DNA of 64,000 nucleotides from Ephydatia muelleri (lineage: Eukaryota; Porifera; Demospongiae; Spongillida; Spongillidae), in NCBI GenBank assembly GCA_013339895.1, contig JABACO010000006.1, positions 8,803,531 through 8,867,530 of the forward strand, read 5' to 3'. The notes under the pieces are model-generated. The model was not told where the DNA came from, made no database searches, and was given only the letters and a program-made list of their open reading frames with translations. A program made the position numbers and the translations under genes. This document shows, in pieces, positions 30,120 through 43,093 of this stretch; positions within the stretch are counted from its first letter, which is position 1; every line of letters begins with the position of its first letter.

Positions 30120-30935
30120 CCTATGAGCCTGTGTATGCATGTGCATGTATGTGTGTGCATGTGTGCATTGTGTGTGCATGTGTGTGCTTATGTGTACATG
30201 TGTGTGTATGTGTTCATATGTGTATGTGTGTGTTAGCATGGTCATGCACGTGTGTGCATGTGTGTGTGTATGTGTGTATGTCTGCACGTGTGTGCATTGT
30301 GTGCATGTGTGTGTGCATTTGTGTGCATTGTGTGTGCATGTGTATGTGTATGTCTGCATGTGTGAGCATGTGTGTGTGCATGTGTGATAGTGTGTGTGCA
30401 TGCATGTGTGCATGTGGTGTGTGTGCATGTGTGCATTGTGTGTGTGTTCATATGTGTGTGTTAGCATGTGTATGCGTGTGTGTTGTGTATGTGTGTGCAT
30501 GTGTGTGCATGTGTGTGCACATGTGTGCATGTGTGTGCACGTGTGTGCATGTGTACATGTGAATGTGTACGTGTGAATGTGTCTGTGCATGTGTGTATGT
30601 GTGTGCACATGTGTGTGCATGTGTGTATGTACATGTGAATGTGTGTGCATGTGTGTATGTGTGTGCACATGTGTGTGCATGTGCGTATGTGTGAATGTGT
30701 CTGTGCATGTGTGTATGTGTGACATGTGTGTACATGTGTGTGATGCACATGTGTGTATGTGTGTGCATGTGTGTGTGTATGTGTGTACACATGTGTGTGT
30801 ATGTGTGTACACATGTGTGTGTATGTGTGTACACATGTGTGTGTGGTTATGTGTATTTGTGTGAGTATTATATGTATGTGTGTGCATGCACATGTATACA
30901 TGCATGCACATGTGTGGTTATGTGTATGTGTGTGC
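30120..30935. repeat. 800-bp TG/CATG-rich satellite-like tract
   Basis: Irregular mixture of TGTG, GCATGTG and TACATG units. It is open in many frames on both strands for compositional reasons only. Confidence 0.9.
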
Positions 30936-32089
30936 AGCTCGTGTAAAAAATTTGTACGTATAAGTGCATCTGCTATGCAAACAAATAATTAATAGTTATA
31001 GTATTTATCTAGTATCAGTCATTACACCAAACCAGACATATATTTCACAAAAATGATATTTAATCCCACAACACTGTACCTACAAAAAGTGTTCCAACAC
31101 TGCAGTACTTTAGCCTACCCTTACAAGTGTTGGGCAGCATTCATTCATCAAGCATATTTCTTCATGATTGCTATCAGGATCTGCATGTGGTATATAGACA
31201 TATGTAGCCGCATGAATGCACGAACACTTTAGCTGCAACAGGTCTGTTAAATATATTATTTTTAAAAGACTACCTACCTAGAAATACTGTGATATTAAAT
31301 GCATACCCATAATAAATACTTGTGAGTAATAATGTATATGTTCCCATGCCATTTTACTAGGGTGTGGTCTAAATAGAATCCAGATGGATTTTAATACACA
31401 GTCACTGTTACCACACAAGCACTGCCATTGTACTTAACCTTCACTCTCAGCACAAAGTGGCATGCAGGATAATAAACAAGCTTGCATCAAATTTGAAATT
31501 TAGCAGCATACTGGGGTACTCTACAACACGCTAGCGAACAATACACACAGCAGTGCACATAGGCACGCAAGCCTTCATAAGCACATCGAGATTACATGCA
31601 TGCATACGGTAATTACATGTTCAAAAAGCAGCTGTAGGCCTACTAGTATACTAGAAATCCACACGCGCACGCGCTGCTGGGGTCACCAACGCACGGGCCA
31701 TGGCCAGTCTATGGTAGACGTTTTGTACTGGTACGTTGTGTCACTTGTGTGCGTGCATACCAATATGATATAACTTTTCACTTGAAGTCCAGTATCACCT
31801 CCAACTACGAAGTGTCACAGCTGCCATCATAGTCATATCATCTAACAAACCACGCCCTCACTCCGTCAGAAAGTAATTACTAAACAACGCTGGGAACTAT
31901 TGCAATGGAGTGTTATGACAACACACCTTTAAAACGACCTAACACCCCACCCTTGCTGGGGGTTGCTCCTAACACCCTAACGCACACCCCAAGATGTCAG
32001 CTCAACACCCTTGTGTGTTGCCATAACACTCCCTGGGCTGTAACACCCCTCAAACCTAACACCCCTCGGGCCTTTTTTTTTAACAGTGC

Positions 32090-33455
32090 ATATACTCTCG
32101 TACTCAGATCCACCGGCTTGTACTCAGATCCACCATGACGTAAGGCAATTATAATCGTTTCTGGGCTTGGTGCGTGCATCGTGAGACATCGTTTAAAGTA
32201 CTGTGTTCGATTGTAGGCTTGTATGCATGCATCATTAGACCACGTATACCTATAGGCTGGTCCATTTAGACATCCGATTTTCATTGTAGATCGGACACGA
32301 TGTTTTAATGCTACAACAATAATATTGTATTAATCGAAATGGGGGGGACAAGAGCACAAGTGTCGGGGGTTTAAGCCTGAAAGCAACGTTTTTTGTTTCT
32401 TCAAGAGACGGCAGCTGCATGGTGGAGAAGTGCCGAATACTTCAGAAAAACTAGTTATGGCCTTTTTTATTTTCAAGTTAACTCTGTAAGCAAAAAAAAT
32501 CCCTTCTTGGTAAGGCGTTGGTAGCGGAGAATAAATAAGAACGTGTTTTGCAGTCACAACATGCATGCTTGGGATTCTTTCCGTTGCCGTTGAATCATTC
32601 GCACCAGATGGTGTGGCGTTAATTTCTTCGTCCCTCCATACGAGTATTCAGGGCTATCGAATTCTGTCGAAGCCAATTATAGCGTTCTTTTGCCTCCAGT
32701 GTTGATTTAATTTCCTATGAAAGCTTAGCGGTACGCTAAACAGTGTGTCTGTGTGGCAATATGTAATTGTTATTGAATTGGGGTGCGTCCTGTCCTAAAA
32801 ATTGGTCCTGGACAAAAGCCTTCCTAGGACCAATTTTGTCCGACATGGTCCGGCGGAGCAAAATTTTTGGTCTGCCCAGACCAATTATGTCTGACAAAAT
32901 TAGTCCTATGTTGTTTACCCTTCGTTAAGTAAATACAAAATTCAGAGCCGTAGGAGCCGATCAGGCATTCGGGCTATGGCCTGACCACTTTTCGTACAAG
33001 GTGCCACCTCGAGGTAAACTGAACATGCGGTATTAATAATTATTGTTGTCACACGCGGTTATTGTCTAATTAATTCATTGGTGTTTTACGAAAATCAGGA
33101 ACACACTGTACCAACTGCTGTAATTGCATTGATCGCAAACGTGGTAGACTAATGAAAGTTGCTGTGTCAAGCAGCCCAGAACACGCAGGGGCCGTAGGCG
33201 CAGGTTCTGCGGAACGAATATCAGCAGATGGTGCCTGTTTGTTTGCTACCAATTCCTTGCATGTAACACTGCCCGTATCTTCGGTGTGTTAATAATAAAA
33301 GAATTTGTTGTTTGCAGTTATTTATTGAATTACATGTATTCAATTATTATTCATGATGCACACAAATACACTTTATGGTGCTAAATTGGGTACGCATCTA
33401 CCCAGAATGGCTCTTGAAATGGCTCGGACAAGGGTGAAGTTTAGCCTGCCATATA
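32090..33455. other. Non-coding stretch
   Basis: No gene recognised. An inverted repeat AAAATTGGTCCT at 32798-32809 and its complement at 32826-32837 lies in a run of GGTCC/GGACC-rich sequence (32785-32910). Confidence 0.5.
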
Positions 33456-33457
33456 TT

Positions 33458-33979
33458 TCACCCAAGACTTGGTTCTTGTGGCAGGAAGATGCAGGATGCA
33501 AGGCTTGAGAAGGTGGCTTGAGCTTCTTTGCCCCAATTGCCATATGTTTCTACAGCAAGTGGGACACAAACCCATCCCAGCTCAGAGCACTTGTGATCAT
33601 TGGCTCTCTGTTTTTGCACCTCTGCCTCAAGTACTGCTGCCCCCACAGACATGCTTGCCTCAGGAAGAATGGAGACAGATAAAGGGGATGTGATGGACAC
33701 ATCAAAGGCGGCATGCCTTCGTCTGTCCCAATCCAATACCGGTATGTCAGCTGGTTGAGTACGGCTGTGATCAGGTGTGAGACCACTGCCTTTCTCCACC
33801 CTCATGGTCTGGTGGGCACAGCAGCAGAATTCAAGCACTAGGTCTCTCAGGCAATTGTGGCGAGATACCACATCTCCACCTCGCTTGCAAGTGGCAGCAT
33901 GATTGCTGAGCCATCGAGTGTTGTGTCTGGACATAAAGAGTATGCTGCTTCTCTGGCAGTATCCACCCATAACCACCAT
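33458..33979 (-). pseudogene. Retroelement C-terminal domain fragment, nuclease-like
   Basis: The minus-strand frame contains SNHAATCKRGGDVVSRHN (zinc-knuckle-like C/H spacing), LTPDHSRTQPADIPV, AAFDVSITSPL and CVPLAVETYGNWGKEA. This block order recurs at the C-terminus of reverse-transcriptase proteins of invertebrate retroelements. PAD...D...VETYG resembles a PD-(D/E)XK nuclease core; that functional reading is inference from memory of the pattern. No reverse transcriptase is visible next to it, so this is an isolated tail. Confidence 0.55.
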
Positions 33980-36770
33980 TTAACTGCTCATTGGTGTCAA
34001 GATGGAGGTCTAGTCCTGTGGTTGGAGTGACTGACAGCCAAGATGAAGCATGTGGGGCTGACGTAGATAAAAAAAACGTGCCTTGTCTGCGGGTGTTGAT
34101 ACTTCATAAAGTAGTGAGAACTGATGTAGTGTGAACACTTAAAGCGGCAGGGGAAAATTTCAGTGCCACAAAAGTGCATTGCTCTTTTCCTCCAACAAAT
34201 GTCTGCGCCCTAGCTGCATTGGTACGGTTTCCCACCCACTCGTCACGCCTGCCTGACCACTTTTCTACTTCCTACGGGCCTCGAAAATCTCACATGAATT
34301 ATGAAACCATTCGTGGCAATGGGCATGTCATCCTCCCGCAGTTGTAATAAACGTCGTATTGAGCTTGGGCAAACGCTCCACAATTATTGCAGTTGTGCTG
34401 CCGGTTTTGAAAAGATTGAAACTGAGATCAGAGTTATTTTATTGGTTGGAGTTAAAATCAAAGCAGCAAGTGGACCCTTCACCTGACTGATGCTGTAGAC
34501 GTGGAGGAGTACTTAGCTGAATCCACTCTCAGTGAAAATTTAAGAAGCTAGAGACTGAAGTTTGGAGGTTCAGTTTGTCAGAGAAAGCACTACTTTGCTT
34601 CCTAATGTTGACCCACTTTTTTGGATCCAACTCACGCTGCCTAATGGAAAGAGAAGGATGAAGACATCTATAGAATTTGGCGAGGCTCTCATGTGTTACC
34701 TGGGCAGGCAAAGTGATAGGTCAGTATGAAAATGATTTTATATGTATCTAATATGATTCAAAGTATTAGACAAGCTTCATTATCAAAATTATGTACTAAT
34801 ATTGTGTATTATATCATTGCAAGTAAAAATTAAAAATATCAGTTGTTACCATATCACTTCCATGAATAACCGAATATTTAAAATTCAATATAAATAGGAA
34901 TAACGAAGGTGGGGGTGTTATTTCAAGAGAATACACCAAAAATGTTACTTCTCTATGACAATGGTGGTGTAAAAAGCAAAGAAACAAGGCCGGGTCTAAT
35001 AATGTAATAGTCCTATATTTAGTACACAATAGGACTATTACATTTTCCTTACTATGACCCTTGTTTCCTTGTTTGCCTTCAAATGCTATATAACACCAAC
35101 TTTTTCGTAGAGAATGCGATTATCACACAAGGGATACAGTAGCACTGAAGTTCTGAAAAAGTCTCGTTCCCAGACCCCAAACACAAGCATTGCCCTCAGA
35201 ATAATACACAACACCGTCATGCTTCTGTCGCCTTGGCCACATCCTCCACATCCCCGACCTCTGAAAAGTTTTTCACCACTGCAACTCCTTATACCTGCTA
35301 TGTTTGGGGCTATGAAACAGAAATTTGCACACATGATAAGATGCTTTATACGTTAACGTGTCCTCAGTATGAGACCTTACCCCAGCTAGAATGTCACTAT
35401 CTGCTATTAAAAGCATGAGCATCATGTAGAGATTCACCTGCTAATTTTACTTATTAAAGCAATGCAATTGCACTATTGACTAACATCACTAAAAGCACCA
35501 TGGCCATGTGCAGATGGATCAATCGTAGTTTCTTGCTACTCAGTAATTTCGTTCCCAAATTCTCTAATCACAGTACAGCAGCTGTGAAGATTACAACTTC
35601 CGCAATGTTTTCATACACAATGTCATGACTGAATGACATGCCCGTTGGTCCCTTTCCGCGTAGCGGTGATGTAATCCATCCGCTGCTGCGGTTAGAGGGT
35701 CTGGGGCCGAGACTAGAGGAATACTGCCCTGTACCCGCCCCTGCTGTATATCATGAATTTAATTATCCTCACTTTTAGAGCCCCCTCCCAATCTTATTAT
35801 ATACCTTCCGCCGCTGAGCTTTCGGTTCAATTTTCGATGGCAAGAAGATCCGGGACTGAGAACAAGGACGAAAAGCGTTTTTCGTTTGACTACAACAACT
35901 AGCTAATTAAAAATTCAGTGCCTTACAAATAAGCCCACTTTTCAGTGCTTTTAAGGATCATACATAGCTGTTCACAGAAAATCCGATGAAACTTCAATTA
36001 TTAGTAAAGTCGAAGCTAGCTCGATATAATAATAAATATTCAACCACTTGGACATGAATTTTAACAACGACCCCTCCCACTGGTCGCTTAGGCAACAGCT
36101 TTCGTGTGACGTTGTTAACTTGCTCCGCTGCTTCGTGAAGCTGCAATAAAATAATCGAAAGAAAGGTAAGTTCATATTTGTGCATGTGAGAGTTAATGAA
36201 AGTCCGTAAGTTTAAACGAGGGAGCATGAAGACTGTAAGGATCGCAGTATAGAAGCGCCCTCACTTACGAATTGCAATGCAATAGCCCAATCTGAGTCGT
36301 TTATGTAACTGTCGAGCTAGTGCATGCTGTTTTGTGGTTTAGTGTAGCTGTTACTGTACTTTACTTCGCCTCTCTAACCTAACCCTAAATAGTTGCTATT
36401 AATAGAGAGTTGCAGGCATGCATTTATCAGGTTGCCAGCGCAAATCTTGCACTCCTTCGATCACAGCACGATATGCATATGGCCAAGCCAGAATAGACAC
36501 TAGACTGGTTGTAAAAATCTTTACGCGGGATTCTGATTTGGGGGGTGGATCTGAAGGAGGCGGTTGTGTCATATTCATACGCCGTTCATACGGTGCGAAC
36601 AACGAATAACTCTATATCATACCAATGCAGTTTGGGGTTTTCATGCAGCTCTAAACACAGAGGAATGCTGTTTGTCAAACAACACGAAAAACTTTTATAT
36701 TTGCCCTGATAACCTATATGCAACAGAAAATAAAATAGAAACTAAAAAGTCGTCTTTTGGCAAATGTCTC
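33980..36770. other. Intergenic, no gene recognised
   Basis: Short frames on both strands lack motifs and splice partners. The only structure noticed is the inverted-repeat element at 34981-35072. Confidence 0.45.
34981..35072. repeat. Small inverted-repeat element (about 92 bp)
   Basis: Exact 16-bp inner arms AATGTAATAGTCCTAT (35001-35016) and complement (35029-35044), with outer arms GAAACAAGG / CCTTGTTTC. Hairpin-forming MITE-like sequence. Confidence 0.7.
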
Positions 36771-36777
36771 CATCTCT

Positions 36778-37124
36778 TGTCTCACCCACCCACCCACCCA
36801 CTCACTCACTCACTCTCTCACCCCACTCACTCACTCACTCACTCACTCACTCACTCACTCACTCACTCACTCACTCACTCACTCACTCACTCATCACTCA
36901 CTCACTCACTCACTCACTCACTCACTCACTCACTCACTCACTCACTCACTCACTCACTCACTCACTCACTCACTCACTCACTCACTCACTCACTCACTCA
37001 CTCACTCACTCACTCACTCACTCACTCACTCACTCACTCACTCACTCACTCACTCACTCACTCACTCACTCACTCACTCACTCACTCACTCACTCACTCA
37101 CTCACTCACTCACTCACTCACTCG
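36778..37124. repeat. (CACT)n tetranucleotide array upstream of dynein
   Basis: About 85 CACT/TCAC units with a few interruptions at the left end. It ends roughly 300 nt before the dynein start codon, so it probably lies in the promoter or 5' UTR. Confidence 0.95.
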
Positions 37125-37424
37125 CAGCTCGCTCGCTCTCAAGCACATTCTTTCTCCTTCTCCATCTCTTCTTCTTCCCACCTCCAACCTTCCTCTCCCT
37201 ATATCTGCTCCGCAGCACTGTCTTTACGCAGGCATTAAACAGTCACACAACCTGTCATGATCATATTTAGATAGAAACCTCCACTGATGTGTATGCTATG
37301 TTTGTTATTGTCCTCACTACATACACATGGCAAGGCATGCAATCCTCACTCGTATCAACTCCATGATCAGACCTCTCCTCCTCTTAAAAACACGCACATG
37401 CACACAAACACACATACTCAGGTC

Positions 37425-40400
37425 ATGCCTGAAGAGGGTGACCATGAGAAAGGAGAAGGGGGAGGAGGAGAGGAGGCAGCAGGGGGAGGGTCAACAGAGG
37501 ACCCTCGATTGGAAGCACTCTCACAGTACACCCTGAAGACAATAAAACAGAAGCCTGACAAATGGGCCAAGATGATGGGCCTAGAGGAGAACGTGATGAT
37601 GATAAACGAGTTTCTGGAGAAACCTGAGATACGCCTGCTTGTCATCTTTGCCAATCAGCAGGGTCTCCTCACCCCATCAAAGCAGTTTCCAAATTCCACA
37701 AAGACTAAAGCAGTATACTTTCTCAAGAGGCAGGCTGATGCAGTGAAGAAGGAGAATATCAAGGCACTGCTGATTTTCGGAGACATGTCCCATGTGCCTC
37801 TTGACCAGTTAGCGTCAATTGTTGAATCTGTGAGTTGTTGCATGTACATTCCTGTGTCCATATCAACAACCTTGACATCATCTCCAGTCCTTTAACCCCT
37901 TTGCACTTAGCTAACTTTTCTGCTGTGCTGTACTGCTGCATTCCGATTCAGTTATGCACGCAGATCGTACTGTGCTTGTGGAGCTGTGACCTTTAATGAT
38001 CATTTCTACTTATACTAAAAAGCTGAATTAATCAAGTGTACTTGGGGTACTGCACTGGAACATGTGTAGATAATGAGATGCCATAAATAGCTAGGATCAG
38101 CACGAAGTTTTTGACAACAGAAAAAAATTCTTCTTCCTTACCACCTATAGACACATAGCAAAAATATGTAAACAATATTTATTTCAAATGCCAGTACCTC
38201 ACAACAGCAACCATATGACCCGTGTGTCCTAATAATTAAAGCACACTTGTCACTTGTCTTGCTCTCAACCATGACAGCTGCTCGTTCCCATCGTTGCTAA
38301 TCAAAAGAATCAGAGCAAGTGGCCCAAAGTGGTCTCCCAGGACCTGATGCAGCACATGGGAGGGCTAAAGGGAGATGTTCTGGTGTTTACTGGTCAGGTG
38401 AGGGGTAAGACCCTTCTGCCCCTCCCACCCCAGGCTGATAGCATGGTCAAAGCAGCTGAAGCACAGGCAACGTAAGAATATCTACCTTAAACCAGCCACC
38501 CCCTCTGTCTGTTGTCTCCCTGCCTTGCTATCCATATATCCATATTCATTCACCTCCATCTCCACCCTCCCTTCTTTCCTCACTCTTGTTATACTATAGG
38601 CCATATGTATCTGCTGCACGGGTGCATATGTGCGTATGTGTTTGTGCAACGTGGTGACCCATTTCTGCACTCTAGGGGGAGCATGTTTGACAAAGGACTC
38701 GTTCATGCCGTGGAATCTGTGGTGATCGAGTGGTCTCACCAGATCAGGAATGTGCTCAGCAAAAGCTCAGCCCAGCCATTGCTCGAGGGCAAGACTCCCG
38801 GACCACTTGTGGAGATTGACTTTTGGAAGGCACGTCGTGCTGATCTGGAGTCCATACTTGATCAGGTACACTGCGCTAACAGGTGTGAAGGGATGAGGGA
38901 GTAAGGAAGGGAGGATCACAACCAGCTCTTTCTTTAAGATTGTTTCCTTCTTTTGTACACATATTAGTTTCCATCCTTTTCCTCTCAATGGAATTCACTC
39001 CTTTTTCACACTTGTGATTGCCAGTCTACACAAATACGAGCTCTTCCCTTTCACATTACCTCTTTCCCATTCCTTCCACCTTACCTCCCTATATCACTCC
39101 CCCCCCCCCCCCCCCCTTCCCTCCAACCCTAGCTGTACAGTGAGAAGGTCCTTAAGATGAGCAGTTTGCTGGAGAAGTCTATGAGCAGCTACTATCCAGC
39201 CTACAAGGCCATGGTCACCAGTGTGGTGGAGGCCCAGGATGAGGCAAGGGACATCAGCATACACCTCAAGCCCCTCCGAAGACACATTGAAGAGATGGAA
39301 GAGGGCGACTTCAAGGAGTTACCCCAGAAGATGCTCCCCTTCTTTCACTGCATGTGCTTGGTCTGGGCCAATTCAAAGCACTACAGACAGCCTTCCAGGC
39401 TGGTGGTGCTACTGCAAGAGATCTCCAACATGATGGTGCAGCTGGTAAGTCTCTTTACTTTTTAAAGCGCCCATTTGGGTTTCATGGGAACACATTATGG
39501 ATTAGTTTGTTGCTGGCTGAGGTCTGTACTCGGGTCGGTATCTTTTGTAATGTCAAAAACAGCAATACAAGTGTATGGGTATTTTACTGTCTGGTTAAAT
39601 GACTGTAGACCACACAACCAATGTCCAGTTTATTTGAGGTTCGTGGGTTGATTGGAAAACAGAGATTGCTTCTTGGACTAATTAATAGATTAGAATCTGC
39701 GCCCAAACCATTTAAAAATGGACGTTGATCATAGCCAAGTATCGAAGAACGTTCTCGCATTGTTATCACCAGCTGAAGGACCGGACGCTGACCAGGATGC
39801 GAATCCACAGGATCTGTTGTTTATTCCGAATTATACGTACGTACAGTGTGTATTACAGAGGTCAATCGTACATGTAGGTCAAGATGATTGACATGCATCT
39901 ATACGTAGGCTCCAGGTCAGGAAAGAAGGAATAGTGTTACATGTGCATGTAGAATCCATCAATGTAAACTGCTCTTGCGCCATGCATGTAACAAATGTGA
40001 GCAACTAAGGGTACAAGTTGTGTTGCATCATTGATCATTATTATGGCACTTGATATTTAATGGAATCAACTATTGTTGATATCATCAACATGCTTGTCAG
40101 GCATGTCTGCCTTCTGTGTTTAGCATAGTTTTTCCTTTCAGACTCACACCTTTGTGTCGGAGGAGATTTTGCGCATGGATGCAGATGAAGGTTTGGAGAA
40201 GCTGCGGGATGCATTCCGTGTGCTTCAATGTTACAAGACAACTTACTATGAGCGGAAGGGAAAGCTTGCTCAGTACTTTGGAGACAGGCCAGTGGTTTTA
40301 TGGGAATTCCAGCCTCTCTTGGTGTTCTCAAGGCTGGACAAGATGATTGCTCAACTCAGATTAATTGAGGTGAAGTCAAAATCTATTTTGCATGCCCACG

Positions 40401-42994
40401 TATCTGTATATATGCTTGCATGCCCACATATGCTTGCATGCCCACGTATGCTGGCATGCCCACGTATGCTTGCATGCCCATGTATCTGTACATATGCTTG
40501 TGTGTAGGTATGTGTATGCACAGTTTGGTGCCATTGAAAACGCTTAGGGTAATTGGTTAAAATTAGCATTAGTGTTAGTGTGTGCATACAGTGTTAGCAG
40601 TGTTAGTGTGTGCATACAGTGTAAGCATTAGTGTTAGTGTGTGTGCAAAAAGTGTTAGCATTAGTGTTAGTGTGTACATACAGTGTTAGCATTGGTGTTA
40701 GTGTGTGTACACAAAGTGTTAGCATTAGTGTTAGTGTTTGCATAAAGTGTTAGCATTAGTGTTAGTGTGTACATACAGTGTTAGCATTGGTGTATATGCA
40801 TACAATTTATGGTGTGAGCATGTACATGTATATACATTGAGATGCCAGTACACACAATTGTATATATCAATTTTGATTGTTTTAATATGTTGTTTTAATA
40901 TGATGATGGTGATGGTTCTGCTTACCATGCACACCTATACATACATTTTTGCACATGGTCAAAAAACAGGAGTACTTTCAGACCGTCATTGCTTTCCTCC
41001 GGCTCGAGAAGGTGGAGTTTGGGGGTGTGAAGGGACAGGCCCTGAGTGATATGGTTCAGCGCATCTTCCAAGAGTTCCAGGAGTTGATGACGGGCTTTGC
41101 CGGGCGAAGCGATGACCCAACTGACATCAGCAATGCCAAGTTTGTTGCCGATCACCAGACCTTCATGAGGAAGGTTGCTGACATGGACCAACGCCTGGCC
41201 TACATCATGTGTCAGGCCTTCGATGACTGCCCTTGCTGCGAGTCCATATTCAAGGTGAGAGTCTGAAATTCCTCCTGCTTATTTATTATTATTATCTAAA
41301 TAACACAAGTGGGCATAGAGGTGACAGCATATATATATATGTTTCTGATGGAATCTCTGTAAAATGTCCCTGTAAGTTTGCAAGACACGGAGTTACATGT
41401 AGCTATACATTAGGTTTCACATTACTGTCAATTAAAGATTGTACATGTGTTTCAATGATGCAGGCGACGTGGCCATTTCAGTAGGCACCTCATTATTGAG
41501 ATCGTCATATGAACTGAGGATAGGTTAAGATAGTTGTTTGTACCCACATGCACTCTTGTATACGCGATCAAACACATGTATGTACCCTTTAACTGCACAT
41601 AATATGGTCATATATACTCACAAACGCACACACACATACACCCATGCCAGAAGCCATTTAAAACTCTGTACAGTACATGGCAAATTGTAATGAACGCACG
41701 CTGTACGCACACACATCAATACAGCTATTGGAGATGATGGGAAGCCTGCTGGAACGCCCGCTCATCCACAAGGACTTCCAGTACAAGTACCCACACCTCC
41801 TCTCCATGTACAGCCAGGAGCTGGACGAGGCCAAGAAGATATATGACAGGCAGCTGGCCCTCAGGCACACGCCAGCTGGGCCGGCCATCAACAAGAACAT
41901 GCCCTCCGTGGCTGGACTGCTGAAATGGTCGCAAGAGCTGAGAGAAAGGGTGGATAGCCACATGGAGAAGATGAGGAAAGTGAACCACGGGTGAGTTAGT
42001 GAGAGAGGGGAAGGTGAGGGAGGGGAAGAGGGGAGGGGAGGGGAAGAGGGGGGAGAGGAAGAGGGGGGGAGAGGAAGAGGGGGGGAGAGGAAGAGGAGGG
42101 AGAGGAAGAGGGGGGGAAAAGGAAGAGGGGGGGGGGGGGGGAGGAAGATGGATTGAGGACTATTGGAGAGTGTAGAGTGGACTGCAGGTCAGTGGGAAGG
42201 GTGATGTTGGACCAGAAAGGTTGGGAAGGGTGAATGTACATGTATGGAAGGTGAGAGGAGTGTGTTGTTGGATTGGGGTGGGTCACGGATGAAAAGAACT
42301 GTGTTCAAGTTGTTGTGCATGGGTGTGGCACTGGTCAGCCATGTTTTGTATCTTAATTTTGCATTGGGTCTGACTTGTCATGATGCTTCAAAATTTTGTC
42401 CCTCCTTTCATCAATGCTCTTTCGTTTTTCAGGACCATGGAGAGTGCTGAAGCCATGATCATTCACAACAAGTATGACGAGATGATGCAGCTGATCAGCA
42501 AGTGAGTGTGTGTGCGTGTGTGTGTGTGTATGTTAAATGTATGTGTGTATGTTAGATGTATGTGTGTGTATGTGTGCTGGTGAACAGTGGAGCAGTATTC
42601 CAAACTTTGGTCAGTTTTGTACACGTTAGGCTATGCGAGGCAGTGTATGCATCATTCTTGGAATGTGTTTGACTAGTCTGCTGTCTGCATGCCAGAAATC
42701 TGTATATAGTGTACGCTGATCGGGTGTGCTCTTATTCTTGCAGTAAAATTTGGCTAATAAAGAACCCTGACACCTATATTGTACTTCATTGTTGATTAGG
42801 GATATCGTATTGATGCACTGCTATTATAACCAGCCCTTTATGTCCTTTCTTAAAGCTTTGAGGGTGAGGTTTACTCAGAGTGGACACAGGAGGTGGATGA
42901 CATTGCTAAGGCCAACTTGAACAAACCTCTGCTGGTTAGACATCCACATACCAAGAAGATTTCTGTGAACTTTGATCCACAGGTAAACTCAATC

Positions 42995-43035
<41 letters not shown>

Positions 43036-43038
43036 CTT

Positions 43039-43093
<55 letters not shown>

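Larger units (their letters stand above)
27670..32088. mobile_element. Candidate Merlin-like DNA transposon, 4.4 kb, with nested repeats
   Basis: Both ends read CACTGTTAAAAAAA inward (left at 27670; right, inverted, ending at 32088). Within about 170 bp of each end lie many GGTGTTA/TAACACC motifs in both orientations. The interior encodes an ISXO2-like transposase on the minus strand, the hallmark of eukaryotic Merlin elements. It also holds a MITE (28078-28308) and TG-rich tracts. No 8-9 bp target-site duplication is evident, and the two ends share only the terminal block and the motif, so the boundary pairing is an inference. Confidence 0.5.

Noticed and set aside
30039..30992. Cys/Val/Met-rich and His/Thr-rich open frames
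   Set aside because: TG-rich satellite read in several frames; no domain or splice context.
36564..37270. Ser-Leu-Thr-His repeat open frames
   Set aside because: These are translations of the (CACT)n array.
40388..40795. Regularly spaced repeats resembling a CRISPR array
   Set aside because: Units are contiguous or irregular, inside a eukaryotic intron, with no spacers or cas genes.
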